This document shows, one piece after another, positions 35,205 to 43,099 of a stretch of DNA of 59,562 nt (position 1 is its first letter; each line of letters begins with the position of its first letter). The notes under the pieces are model-generated. The model was not told the DNA's origin. It was given only the letters and a program-made list of their open reading frames with translations, and did not search any database. A program made the position numbers and the translations under genes. The DNA is from Halomonas sp. A11-A (GTDB taxonomy: Bacteria; Pseudomonadota; Gammaproteobacteria; Pseudomonadales; Halomonadaceae). The stretch is taken from contig NZ_QGTM01000021.1 of the NCBI RefSeq assembly GCF_003182195.1, forward strand, positions 1 to 59,562. The letters run 5' to 3'.

Positions 35205-36234
35205 GAATCACAACCTCAACTCGCCGATTCATCGCCCGGCCATCTTCGTTAGCATTATCCGCCAACGGGCGAGTATCCGCGAGTCCCACCGCCTGCAGGC
35301 GCTTAGGCTCCACGCCTGCCGCTTCCAAGGCATGCACGATGGCGATTGCCCGAGCACTGGAGAGAGCCCAGTTCGAGGAGAATTCGGGCGTGCTGATAGG
35401 TCGATCATCCGAGTGGCCCTCCACGGAGACACGGCCCGCATAGCGCTGTATGGTCTCGAGCAGGTCAGTCACCAAGGCCATCCCCTCCTCCGTCAGCTCG
35501 GCCTCGGCAGACGCGAACAGCAAATGGTCCTCGACCCTCAATCGAATGCCCTCCTGCACTCTCGACACCACCACGCCCTGGAGATCAAGCAGTTCGAACG
35601 CCTCATAGGATGACGTCGGTGACTGCGCTTGCGTTTCGCCCGCCGCCAGTGGCGGAGCATTGCCCGGACGATCATCCTCAAGCGCTCGAAGGTAGCCACT
35701 CACCGGTAGAGCAGTATCAATGCCCGATGGCAATGCAAGACCTGGCAAGGGCTCAAACACCGGCAAGGACGCTGAGACCGACGGGTCCGTCCCGAGTTGC
35801 CTGGGCGGCCAGGCAGAAATAGGTCCTGAATCACGTTGCGCGTGAAGCGGAACCGGCCCGACTCGCTGAGGCAGACCCGACACGCCCAGGGCTGCGCTGA
35901 TCGCGGCTGGCAGCAACGCGCTGGTGGACCGGCGCGGGTCATGCTCGACACCAGCTCGCACGAGCTCGCTCGGTAGCGGCACCCCCAGCGCCAGCGGCGG
36001 CATGAAGGAATCCATGTCCGCCATATCTGTCGACTCGGAGCGCAGGGGTAGCGAAGTCAGACCTGAGGCCACAAGAATCAGCACCATCAACGCTACCAGA
36101 AGCGTCATGACATCCATGTAACTGATCATCCAGCCGCCCTGCCCTTCATCGTCGAAAACAGGGTCGAGGAGGTCATCATGGCGGTTTGAGCCGCGGTGCG
36201 CCTCAATCACGGGATTCGCCGGCTCGGTGGGCAT
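35188..36234 (-). CDS. MotB-like OmpA-domain stator subunit (orphan)
   Basis: About 348 residues starting MPTEPANPVIEA, overlapping the motA-like stop by 32 bases. One transmembrane helix with the ion-binding Asp in context (GGWMISYMDVMTLLVALMVLILV) is followed by a long low-complexity periplasmic linker (about 130 residues). A C-terminal OmpA peptidoglycan-binding domain follows (LLFASAEAELTEEG, VEGHSDDRPI, SSARAIAIVHALEAAGVEP, RMNRRVEVVI-like end). It should anchor a proton- or sodium-driven stator to murein. No flagellar or chemotaxis genes are near; glycosyltransferases follow. Confidence 0.8.
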   Translation of the reverse strand: MPTEPANPVIEAHRGSNRHDDLLDPVFDDEGQGGWMISYMDVMTLLVALMVLILVASGLTSLPLRSESTDMADMDSFMPPLALGVPLPSELVRAGVEHDPRRSTSALLPAAISAALGVSGLPQRVGPVPLHAQRDSGPISAWPPRQLGTDPSVSASLPVFEPLPGLALPSGIDTALPVSGYLRALEDDRPGNAPPLAAGETQAQSPTSSYEAFELLDLQGVVVSRVQEGIRLRVEDHLLFASAEAELTEEGMALVTDLLETIQRYAGRVSVEGHSDDRPISTPEFSSNWALSSARAIAIVHALEAAGVEPKRLQAVGLADTRPLADNANEDGRAMNRRVEVVIHAKEG

Positions 36235-37090
36235 CGAAGGAATCGACCGCCCCCGACCGTAACCACCAGCGGCCCGGCCATCCTCGCCCACTGCCTAATG
36301 AGAGCTTCTGCTTAGGCTCTGGATCCTGCAGCTCATCCTGGTGCTGGACCACGAAGGAGTTGAGCGTTGCCTCGATAAACGCGGGCGCGCGTCTGCGAGA
36401 AAGCAGTGCCACCCCCTCCATGATCATGTTCATGGTGATCAGGCGCTCCTCGGTGCGCCGTTCAAGCTTGACGGCAATGGGCTTGAACACGAGGTTGGCC
36501 AGCACGATCCCGTAAAAGGTTGAGAGCAACGCCACCGCCATGCGCTCACCCACCAGGGCCAAGTTGTCCATGTCAATGACGGCAAGCATGCTGATCAGGC
36601 CAACCACGGTACCCACCATGCCGAAAGCGGGGGCATAGAGTGCCATGGTGCGAAACATCTGCGCCTCAGCGCGCTCACGGGCCTTCATGCGCACGGTTCG
36701 CCAGCGCATCAGGTCCAGCACCTCGTGCTCTGGGGTGTTGTCGATGACCAGCTCGACCCCAGTGCGCAGAAAGGGGTTGCGAACCTCATTGAGAGCAGTC
36801 TCCACCTTCCTGGGGTCACCGGTAAACCAGAGCCGGGCGAGATGAACCAGCGCCTCGATATCGCGGTCATCTCGCCGCCCGCCATCACGAAACACTCGCA
36901 CCACAAGGCTCGCTACCCGCAGCAGCTCCTTGACGGGATAGCTGATCAGCACGGCGCCCAAGGTTCCAAGCAGTACAATAGCTAATCCCGGCACGTTCAG
37001 CAGGGCCACGGGATCATCGGCACTCAGGAGCATCAGGCTTGCAAGCAGCAGGACGGTCACCAGCACGCCAAGCCAGCCAGTCGGGGTCAT
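36203..37090 (-). CDS. MotA/TolQ/ExbB-like channel subunit (orphan)
   Basis: 295 residues from an ATG with GGAG eight bases upstream. Two N-terminal helices (LGVLVTVLLLASLMLLSA, VPGLAIVLLGTLGAVLI), a cytoplasmic loop of ~110 residues and two further helices (LYAPAFGMVGTVVGLISML, ALLSTFYGIVLANLVF) give MotA topology. The tail beyond is short, unlike the long tail of Zorya ZorA. With the overlapping motB-like gene it should form a 5:2 ion-driven stator. Whether it drives a flagellum encoded elsewhere, gliding-like motion or another envelope task cannot be told from sequence. Confidence 0.8.
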   Translation of the reverse strand: MTPTGWLGVLVTVLLLASLMLLSADDPVALLNVPGLAIVLLGTLGAVLISYPVKELLRVASLVVRVFRDGGRRDDRDIEALVHLARLWFTGDPRKVETALNEVRNPFLRTGVELVIDNTPEHEVLDLMRWRTVRMKARERAEAQMFRTMALYAPAFGMVGTVVGLISMLAVIDMDNLALVGERMAVALLSTFYGIVLANLVFKPIAVKLERRTEERLITMNMIMEGVALLSRRRAPAFIEATLNSFVVQHQDELQDPEPKQKLSLGSGRGWPGRWWLRSGAVDSFDAHRAGESRD

Positions 37091-37183
37091 GTGAATACTC
37101 CACGTTGTTGCCGGAGGCCATAGACTAGCGCAGAGACAGCAAGCGCAATGTTGCGATATACGCGCGCAAAGGGCGGCAACTCG

Positions 37184-37480
37184 GTAACCGGCCGGGCATC
37201 ACCGCTTGTCAGTGATCAGCCGGTGTGCTGCCAGTTGTGGGGCAGGAGTTCGTGGAGCTGGCTGGCCTTCTGGGTCGGCAGCCGTTCCAGCACGTCCTTC
37301 AGGTAGGCCTAGGGCTTATGGCCATTCAGCTTGGCGCACTGGATCAGGCTCATGATGTTGGCGGCGCGCTGGCCACTGCGCAGCGACCCGGCAAACAGCC
37401 AGTTACTGCGACCCAACGCCCAGGGGCGAATCAGGTTCTCCGCCCGGTTGTTGTCGATCGGCAACCCGCCGTCGTCGAGG
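37184..37480 (-). mobile_element. Decayed IS66-family remnant
   Basis: The outer end is a GTAACCGG terminus like that of the IS66 element at the left edge of the window. It is followed inward by the 3' end of a transposase gene on the minus strand; the rest is missing. The IS end lies about 94 bases upstream of the motA-like start, so the insertion may have altered that promoter. The inner side is joined to a fragment of a satellite-type gene. Confidence 0.75.
37216..37480 (-). pseudogene. IS66 transposase C-terminal fragment with in-frame stop
   Basis: About 88 codons of IS66 transposase beginning [19 protein letters not shown], through [20 protein letters not shown] and [12 protein letters not shown], then a TAG where Tyr is expected (KP-stop-AYLKDVLERL). 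It ends normally at HNWQHTG. Both the missing N-terminus and the nonsense codon show the gene is dead. Confidence 0.9.
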
Positions 37481-37498
37481 CAACACGGCCGGCCAGAG

Positions 37499-37681
37499 TA
37501 ACTGTCGCTCTATACCGGGCTTTGTGGCTGACTGTGGCGAGGAAGGCCAGATGATCGGCGAGGCCTGGCGGGCGGTGGGCTATGGCTGCGACGCCTGTCG
37601 CCAGGGGGTGATGCAGGCGCGGCGTCGGGCCAGTGTGCTGGAGATGAGGTGTACGGGGTGTGGGGTGGCTGACGCGGGCTA
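37499..37681 (+). pseudogene. 3' fragment of a satellite zinc-ribbon gene
   Basis: Closely similar to the last ~60 codons of the multi-Cys gene at the right end of the window: GFVADC-EEGQMIGEAWRAVGYGCDAC, then RQGVMQARRRASVLEM, then RCTGCGVADAG and stop. No start and no N-terminal part are present. The 5' edge abuts the IS66 remnant. It shows a related satellite once occupied, or recombined into, this location. Confidence 0.8.
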
Positions 37682-37812
37682 ATCGGCCGTGAGGGGTCAC
37701 AGCGCCTCGGGGCGGCTTCGTGATACGGCGAGACAGGGAGGTCATTCAAGGATCCACGCCATCTGCCGATCTATACGGTATCAACGTCACCGGCCATCAA
37801 AGGGAGCTTGAG

Positions 37813-37956
37813 ATGCCGATCGTATCGATCATCGCCTGGCTGCTCAGCGTGCCTGTCATGGTCTTGGCATTATTACTGACCAGGGAGCTCGCCCATGAGG
37901 TCTTCACCCAACAACCGCCTCAACGCCATGATGGAGGCGCTGCTGGCCGCCCATGA
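37813..37956 (+). CDS. Small single-span membrane protein
   Basis: 47 residues from an ATG with AGGGAG six bases upstream. One strong transmembrane helix (IVSIIAWLLSVPVMVLALLL) and a short polar tail. Its 3' part overlaps the next gene by 62 bases in another frame, so the two are probably translated together. No homology recognised. Confidence 0.5.
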   Translation: MPIVSIIAWLLSVPVMVLALLLTRELAHEVFTQQPPQRHDGGAAGRP

Positions 37957-38524
37957 CGACGCTCAACGGTTGTCGCGGTCCTCGCTGCATCGCATGCCGG
38001 AGTTCTTCATGGCCATGCGGGTGGCCGACTACTTCGCTGTCCATTTCGACAATTTCGGCTATCGCTTGGAGGCGCAGGTCAAGCGCACTTTAGAGGCCTC
38101 GGACATGCAGGTCGACGACATCGCCGAGCTGCTTCGGGAACCCGACCTGCGCCCTGACGGGCGTTTCGACCTGGTACTGCACACGGACAAGCGGGGACGC
38201 ACGGCGCATATCCTGGAGTTCAAGCGGGGTGATGCCATGCGCGGGCTGATCAGCGATATCCGCCGGCTGGCCAAGGTCAGCCGCCATGCCGGACGACATA
38301 GCCTCAAGACCAACTACTTGGTGCTGACCCGCCGCTGCCCCTCGAACCGGGATACCACCGGCCGTTTGATCGAACGCATCGGCAACAGGTTGCACGCTGA
38401 GGGGCTGGACGATCTCGATGTGAACCTGATCGCCTCCGAACCACAGCACCCGTTCCTCAATCATGACCACCTGCCGATGGCCAATCGCGCGTTCCAGATC
38501 GTGATTCTCGAGATCCAGGGGTAA
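37895..38524 (+). CDS. Unknown protein with PD-(D/E)XK-like nuclease motif
   Basis: 209 residues, ATG with GGGAG six bases upstream. After a helical N-terminus (MPEFFMAMRVADYFAVHFDNFGYR region) there is a candidate PD-(D/E)XK core: DGRFDLVLHTDKRGRTAHILEFKRG, in which FD and ExK fall at the expected spacing. LKTNYLVLTRR and GLDDLDVNLI could be later core strands. I do not recognise the family. It could be a small nuclease of a defence or mobile element, paired with the overlapping membrane peptide. Neighbours are IS and satellite debris on one side and small accessory genes on the other. Confidence 0.6.
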   Translation: MRSSPNNRLNAMMEALLAAHDDAQRLSRSSLHRMPEFFMAMRVADYFAVHFDNFGYRLEAQVKRTLEASDMQVDDIAELLREPDLRPDGRFDLVLHTDKRGRTAHILEFKRGDAMRGLISDIRRLAKVSRHAGRHSLKTNYLVLTRRCPSNRDTTGRLIERIGNRLHAEGLDDLDVNLIASEPQHPFLNHDHLPMANRAFQIVILEIQG

Positions 38525-38544
38525 CGGGTTTCGGTCACACGCCC

Positions 38545-39057
38545 TCAGGGCTGGGCGGCCGCACGCCAGTAAGCCATTGACTGCTCCGACACCACGCCCT
38601 GGGTCGTGCCGATCTCGATCATCGCCTGCTGGAAGGCCGCCGCGAGCTCGGGCTGGTGGCAGAGATACAGGCTGCGGATGATCCGCGAGATCCGCAGGTG
38701 GTTGTGGCCACCGCGCTTGAGCCAGATGTGCTCGCGCATGTTGAGCGCGGGCAGCGCCTCAATCGTCAGCCCCCGGCGAGAGAGCCCGAAGAACTTGAGC
38801 ATCACGTCCAGCGAACGGCGTTGATTGGCCCGCAGCGCCTCGTCATTGGCGAAGGCGGCGCGGTCGGCGTCGCTCAGCAGCGGCGCGTAGCCGTTGAAGC
38901 GCCCCGCCTCGGGAATCGGGAACAGCCACTGGATATAATCGTGGGTGTGTTCCAGCCAGAACGGCTCCAAGGCCCAGAGGTCGTGAATCGTTCGCCCCTG
39001 GTGGTCACGGGCCTCGCCGCGATAGAAGGCGATCAGGGGCGTGCTGGACTCGCTCAT
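38545..39057 (-). CDS. OGFr-domain-like protein
   Basis: 170 residues. The pattern FYRGEARDHQGRTIHDL, LEHTHDYIQWLFPIPEAGRF and FGLSRRG resembles the conserved N-terminal domain of opioid-growth-factor-receptor-like proteins, which occur sporadically in bacteria. Biochemical role unknown. It starts four bases downstream of the HigA-type antitoxin stop on the same strand, so it may be part of that transcript. Confidence 0.6.
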   Translation of the reverse strand: MSESSTPLIAFYRGEARDHQGRTIHDLWALEPFWLEHTHDYIQWLFPIPEAGRFNGYAPLLSDADRAAFANDEALRANQRRSLDVMLKFFGLSRRGLTIEALPALNMREHIWLKRGGHNHLRISRIIRSLYLCHQPELAAAFQQAMIEIGTTQGVVSEQSMAYWRAAAQP

Positions 39058-39061
39058 CGCA

Positions 39062-39361
39062 TCACGCGGCCGGGGTATTGTGGGGACGTGCCGTCAAGTC
39101 CACGCCCAGGGCGCGCATCACGGCGAGCATGGTTTTCAGGGTCGGGTTGCCTTGCTCGCTGAAGGAGCGATACAGCTGCTCGCGGGAGAGCCCGGTCTCG
39201 CGTGCCAGCTCTGTCATCCCCTTGGCGCGGGCCACCACGCCCATGGCTTTGGCAATGTAAGCCGTATCACCCGTCTCAAGGGCATCGGCGAGAAAGACCG
39301 CAATGGCTTCCTCGCTCTCGAGTGCCGCTGCCGGATCGTAATCGTAAACCTTATCGCTCAT
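39062..39361 (-). CDS. HigA-type antitoxin (addiction module antidote, HTH)
   Basis: 99 residues from an ATG overlapping the toxin stop (ATGA). The DPAAALESEEAIAVFLADAL stretch and a C-terminal Cro-type HTH (MTELARETGLSREQLYRSF, NPTLKTMLAVMRALGVDL) are typical of the antidote family encoded after its toxin. It neutralises the toxin and should bind the 8-bp inverted repeat upstream of the operon. A paralogue lies at 47891. Confidence 0.9.
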   Translation of the reverse strand: MSDKVYDYDPAAALESEEAIAVFLADALETGDTAYIAKAMGVVARAKGMTELARETGLSREQLYRSFSEQGNPTLKTMLAVMRALGVDLTARPHNTPAA

Positions 39362-39657
39362 GACGCCTCCCACTCGGCTGCCAGACGCTGTGCCGTCTCG
39401 ATATCATCTTGCTGGGTGCTTTTGTCGCCACCGCACAGGAGGATGATGATCTCGTCACCACGCTGCTTGTAGTAGACACGGTAGCCAGGACCGTGATGGA
39501 TACGCAGCTCGCTGACCCCCTGCCCCACGGGCTTCACATCGCCCGGTAAGCCATTGGCCAGCCGGAAAACACGCGCCGCAATCAGCGCCTTGGCACGCTG
39601 ATCCCGGAGCTTGCGCTCCCACTTGCGATAGGTGTCGGTCTGTTTGATATCGAGCAT
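39358..39657 (-). CDS. HigB/RelE-superfamily toxin (addiction module killer)
   Basis: 99 residues. MLDIKQTDTYRKWERKLRDQRAK at the start, GVSELRIHHGPGYRVYYKQRGDEIIILLCGGDKSTQQDDI in the core: the classical HigB-type addiction toxin, a ribosome-dependent or RNA-cleaving endonuclease. First gene of a toxin-first operon, intact. A second copy at 47642 is frameshifted. Confidence 0.9.
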   Translation of the reverse strand: MLDIKQTDTYRKWERKLRDQRAKALIAARVFRLANGLPGDVKPVGQGVSELRIHHGPGYRVYYKQRGDEIIILLCGGDKSTQQDDIETAQRLAAEWEAS

Positions 39658-39664
39658 CGGCCAA

Positions 39665-39684
39665 TTGTAGTTCTTAAACTACAA
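39665..39684 (-). promoter_or_regulatory. Operator palindrome of the HigBA-type operon
   Basis: Perfect 8-bp arms TTGTAGTT / AACTACAA around CTTA, just upstream of the toxin start (39657). This is the expected place for antitoxin-mediated autorepression. Confidence 0.7.
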
Positions 39685-39713
39685 AAGCGCAAGACAATGC
39701 CGCGTGCCACCGC

Positions 39714-40208
39714 TCAGTGGTCCCCGGCAGGCGGGTGAGCCGCCAAGTAGGCCGCCTTCAGCTCCGCCAGGAAGCGCTGGGCGGTCGGCCAGGCGATCCT
39801 GGCACTCCAGTCGTCGGCATTGCCCTTCCAGAGGCGGCCATCGGCCCTCGCTTCCCAGCACAGCAGCCAGTCGCCGACCCGGATATCATCGCCTTCGAGG
39901 AAGGTCTTGGCGTGGGCTTCGCCATCGCTTGCGGCCTCGTTATAGTCCAATTCGCCCGTGCAATGGTAGAGCTTGGCGTGGAGGGCTTCGAGGAAGTAGA
40001 CCCGCGGACGGCCGCAGCGCTCCGCCTCGGCCAGCAGGCCCGCCAGCGCCCAGGGGTTGGAGCCCAGGGTCGGCGACACGAGGATCTCGTCCAGGCTGTG
40101 CAGGGGCAGGTAGTCACGCCAGCCCGCGCCCAGGTAGGCCACGGCGACGCGTCGTGGTTGGACCTTGTCCAGCGCCGATTGCAGCTCGGCGGGGGATGAC
40201 AGGTACAT
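39714..40208 (-). CDS. PLD-like domain protein, short form
   Basis: 164 residues from an ATG with AAGGAG eight bases upstream (MYLSSPAELQSALDKV). VAVAYLGAGWRDYLPL, LVSPTLGSNPWALAGLLA and RVYFLEALHAKLYHC resemble the N-terminal half of phospholipase-D-like nuclease/helicase-associated domains, with an H-x-K (HAKLY). The C-terminal half does not match and no second HKD motif is seen, so it is either a rearranged remnant or a half-site enzyme acting as a dimer. Confidence 0.5.
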   Translation of the reverse strand: MYLSSPAELQSALDKVQPRRVAVAYLGAGWRDYLPLHSLDEILVSPTLGSNPWALAGLLAEAERCGRPRVYFLEALHAKLYHCTGELDYNEAASDGEAHAKTFLEGDDIRVGDWLLCWEARADGRLWKGNADDWSARIAWPTAQRFLAELKAAYLAAHPPAGDH

Positions 40209-40262
40209 CAGGGGCGTCTCCTTGAGTGATGGCGAATCCATGACCGAGTCCGCATCCAGCAG

Positions 40263-40637
40263 TTATGGCCGCTGCGCCCCAGACAGCGCCTCCTGGCGCA
40301 GCCGGTCGGCATAGACGTAGAGCTCGTTGATCTCGCGCTGCATGATCGCCAGATCCTCCCACTCCTCCTCGGAGAAGGTGCGCAGCATAAGGTGACCGAT
40401 ACGCTCGGACTCGGCATGGAATCGCTCAGCGGCGGCCAGGTACTCGTTCTCCACTGCCGTGATAAAGCTCCCGCATTCCCGGTTCATGCCCCCGTGAGAG
40501 GTGTCGACACAGACCCAGCCCATGTCCCAGGTGCGGTAGACGGTGTCGTAGTGCGCCTCGGGGGAGAACGGCTCGGCGTGGGCCGCCTGAGCCAGCCAGA
40601 GGGTGAGGCCAAGCGGTAGCGCCAGGTAACGCGTCAT
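40263..40637 (-). CDS. Secreted protein of unknown function
   Basis: 124 residues from the ATG at the end of AAGGAAAGGAT. A signal peptide (YLALPLGLTLWLAQAAHA) with cleavage after AHA, then a mature periplasmic protein with two Cys (WVCVDT, RECGSF) that could pair, and a helical acidic C-terminal half (SEEEWEDLAIMQREINELY). No family recognised. It lies downstream of a tiny lipoprotein gene on the same strand. Confidence 0.6.
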   Translation of the reverse strand: MTRYLALPLGLTLWLAQAAHAEPFSPEAHYDTVYRTWDMGWVCVDTSHGGMNRECGSFITAVENEYLAAAERFHAESERIGHLMLRTFSEEEWEDLAIMQREINELYVYADRLRQEALSGAQRP

Positions 40638-40706
40638 ATCCTTTCCTTGGTCAACGGTCAAAATCAAAGCTCGGCTCATCGCCACCTTCGCCGAACAGGT
40701 GCTCAT

Positions 40707-40787
40707 TCAGAGAATCGGCACCCACGGCACCCGGCCGCAGCCGGTGAGCAGCAGCACGATACTCAGGGCAATCCATCTCCATTTCAT
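40707..40787 (-). CDS. 26-residue lipoprotein
   Basis: Starts MKWRWIALSIVLLLTGCGRV. A short basic N-terminus, a hydrophobic core and a lipobox LLTGC give a mature peptide of only ten residues (CGRVPWVPIL). GGAGAGG lies six to eight bases upstream of the ATG. Size and shape recall entericidin/lysis-type or small accessory lipoproteins. Role unknown. Confidence 0.5.
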   Translation of the reverse strand: MKWRWIALSIVLLLTGCGRVPWVPIL

Positions 40788-40923
40788 TTCAACCTCTCCA
40801 TACTCACCATCCGCATGGCGTTCCCCCTCCCCTGCTCAACATCCCCCATCCTGGTGCGCAGAGGAACGGTGCACGACCAGGGGCCAGCTTGCCGAGTCCG
40901 CGCCTTGAGGCCGCTCGGCCACC

Positions 40924-41631
40924 TCACCCTTCCCGCCAGCGCCGTTTCAGCTCCCCATGCAGCTGCTCCCGGTAGCCCTCATCGAGCAGGCCGCGGTGAC
41001 TGATCGAGCGCACCATGGCCCGCCATCCGGCCCGCCTCCCCCTCGGCAAGGGGCGCACATGAGTATCCACCCAAATAAGCGCCCCAGATGGCCGACATAA
41101 AAAGTTGTTCATGTGCAGGTCGCGATGCACGTAGCCGGCTCTGGCCAGGCGCATCAGATCGTCGCACAGCCGCGACAGGAAGGCCGGACGGTCGGCCTCC
41201 GCCAAGCGGCTGAAGTAGTGAGCGCCGGTCACGGCGTCCTCGACGTGGTCCATCAGCAGCAGCGAGCCAAGGGGATTTCGCGGGTTCAGGGAGACGCCCC
41301 AGGCGACGCACTCGGGGGTGGTCAGCCCAGCCGCCTGCACGATCCGCTTGCTGCGGATCTCCTTACGCGCTTCGAACTGGAAAAACAGCCGCTTGTCCAG
41401 GTAGTCGCGAAACAGCCAGCGGAAGAAGCGCCCAGAGCGAGCGTGCTTGTCGCCCTTGAGCTTGGCCAGAGCGCCCGTGTCGAGATCGAAAAAGAATTCG
41501 CTGCTGGCCACGCTCTCCAGGCGGCGGGCCCGAGCGTCCTTGACCAGCCGGTAGGGACGCGCGGCATGGTGGCGCTGGAACAGCAGATAGCGGCGCGGGG
41601 TGCCGTCGAGATCGACCTTGACCCACCTCAC
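40924..41631 (-). CDS. LPS core kinase (WaaP/Kdo-kinase-like)
   Basis: 235 residues. An eukaryotic-like kinase fold is shown by the catalytic loop YVHRDLHMNNFL and a metal-binding Asp in LIWVDTHV, with FFQFEARKEIRSKRI as the likely Lys region. This is the pattern of small LPS heptose/Kdo kinases. It would phosphorylate core sugars on the cytoplasmic face of the inner membrane. Its start overlaps the stop of the O-antigen ligase-like gene, tying it to LPS assembly. Confidence 0.8.
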   Translation of the reverse strand: MRWVKVDLDGTPRRYLLFQRHHAARPYRLVKDARARRLESVASSEFFFDLDTGALAKLKGDKHARSGRFFRWLFRDYLDKRLFFQFEARKEIRSKRIVQAAGLTTPECVAWGVSLNPRNPLGSLLLMDHVEDAVTGAHYFSRLAEADRPAFLSRLCDDLMRLARAGYVHRDLHMNNFLCRPSGALIWVDTHVRPLPRGRRAGWRAMVRSISHRGLLDEGYREQLHGELKRRWREG

Positions 41632-42959
41632 CGGGGCACCTCCTGAGTGGAGGTGTGAGTCTGAGGATCGGCATGGGCGCTGGCGTGGGGAGGGGCGTGG
41701 GCCTCGGCAGGGGCCAGGGTGGCCTCGACCCGGCTGCGCCGGTAAAGCAGGAACAGGGTCAGCAGCAGGTAGGCATAGTAGGTGCCGATCATCTCGTGCT
41801 GTAGCGCCACCTCGGTCAGGCAGAACAGCACGAAGCCGGTGCTGACCACAAAGCCCGCCAAGGCCAGGGCGTTATCGCGGTGTCTGAGATAGGCGAGCGC
41901 GAAGTACCCGGCGGGCAGCACCAGGTAGCCCAGCAGGGCCAGCATGCCGATCAGCCCACCGGTGGCCAAGGTCTCGAAGTACTGGCTGTGGGCGTGGCCA
42001 CGGGAGACGCCGTTGACCCACTCGGTGAGTCGCCCGGCCTCGACCAACTGGGCATTGAGCAGCTCTCTCTCGGCATAGGTGAGGCCGATCAGCGGGCGGG
42101 CCTGGAAGGCCTCGCCGGCGGCGATCCACAGCTGTAGCCGCCCACCGCTGGACTCGGATCCGGCCAGATTACCGGCGGCGATGTGGCTGAACTCCTGCCA
42201 GGTGTAGAGCAGACGCTCCTGGACCAGGGGCACGACCAGGACGCTGACCGTGACCAGCACCAGGGCCACGCCTAGGGCCAGCAGGGCGCGTCGCCCGCCC
42301 CAGCGGCGCAGGTTGATGAGCCACACCAGGCCGAGTACCAGCGGCAGCGGGAACAGCGCCCCCCGGGAGATGCTCAGCAGGGTGGCCAGGAAGGCACCCA
42401 GCACGCCGGCGACGACCAGCGCGGGCCAGCGGGCGCCCGGCAGCAGGGCCACCCCCAGCAGTACCAGGGAGGCGACCAGGTAGCCGAAGTTGATGTGGAA
42501 CAGAAAACCATCGGCCTTGTAGTGGCCGAGGATCAGGGTCTGGTAGATGGCCAGCACCGCGGCGCCGGCCCCGCCCAGGCACAGCCCGAGCTCCATGGCC
42601 GCCCGGTAGGCGGCGACCGAGGCCTGCCGCCGGGACAGCACATGCCGGGTCATCAGGTAGACCGGGAACAGCACCAGCATGTGCAGCCCGGGACTGAGGT
42701 AGCGCCAGGCATAGCCGTCCAGCACGAAGACAGGCAGGTGGCTCAGGGCATAGAGCGCGAGCAGGGCCAGGATCACGCCATCCTGACGGGTGAGGCGGCG
42801 CGCCTCGGGATGGGCGACCAGGTAGGCCAGGGCATAGAGCAGCAGCACGCCAATCAGCGCGTGAACCCGCAGCGGGGTCGTCACCAGCAGGGCCAGCACC
42901 AGCAGGAGGATCAGGCGGCTCATGCGGTCAGCCGCGGTGGGGGTCAATAGGGTGGTCAT
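41628..42959 (-). CDS. O-antigen ligase/polymerase family (WaaL/Wzy-like) membrane protein
   Basis: About 443 residues starting MTTLLTPTAADRMSRL; a longer in-frame extension upstream looks non-coding. About 11-12 transmembrane helices and one large periplasmic loop (about residues 230-300) carrying SGGRLQLWIAAGEAFQARPLIGLTYAE and RGHAHSQYFETLATGG, with conserved-type Arg and His residues of Wzy_C-domain ligases. It would transfer O-antigen from undecaprenyl-PP to lipid A core. Overlap (ATGA) with the kinase gene. Confidence 0.85.
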   Translation of the reverse strand: MTTLLTPTAADRMSRLILLLVLALLVTTPLRVHALIGVLLLYALAYLVAHPEARRLTRQDGVILALLALYALSHLPVFVLDGYAWRYLSPGLHMLVLFPVYLMTRHVLSRRQASVAAYRAAMELGLCLGGAGAAVLAIYQTLILGHYKADGFLFHINFGYLVASLVLLGVALLPGARWPALVVAGVLGAFLATLLSISRGALFPLPLVLGLVWLINLRRWGGRRALLALGVALVLVTVSVLVVPLVQERLLYTWQEFSHIAAGNLAGSESSGGRLQLWIAAGEAFQARPLIGLTYAERELLNAQLVEAGRLTEWVNGVSRGHAHSQYFETLATGGLIGMLALLGYLVLPAGYFALAYLRHRDNALALAGFVVSTGFVLFCLTEVALQHEMIGTYYAYLLLTLFLLYRRSRVEATLAPAEAHAPPHASAHADPQTHTSTQEVPR

Positions 42960-43099
42960 GTCGGCAGTCGCCAGGCAGTCGGAAGACAAGCGGGACACCC
43001 CGGCCCCGGCGGGGCGGTCCCGGCTCGTGGTCGCGTGCGGCTTGTCTCCTGCCCGGGGCGTTGGCTCCATTCAGTCGACGTCAGGGGGATCGATGTGGC

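Noticed and set aside
35188..37090. MotA/MotB-like pair considered as Zorya ZorA/ZorB
   Set aside because: The MotA-like protein lacks the long ZorA tail and no ZorC/ZorD/ZorE gene is next to it.
37720..37812. Upstream extension of the small membrane protein gene
   Set aside because: No ribosome site before the earlier ATG, whereas ATG 37813 has AGGGAG at good spacing.
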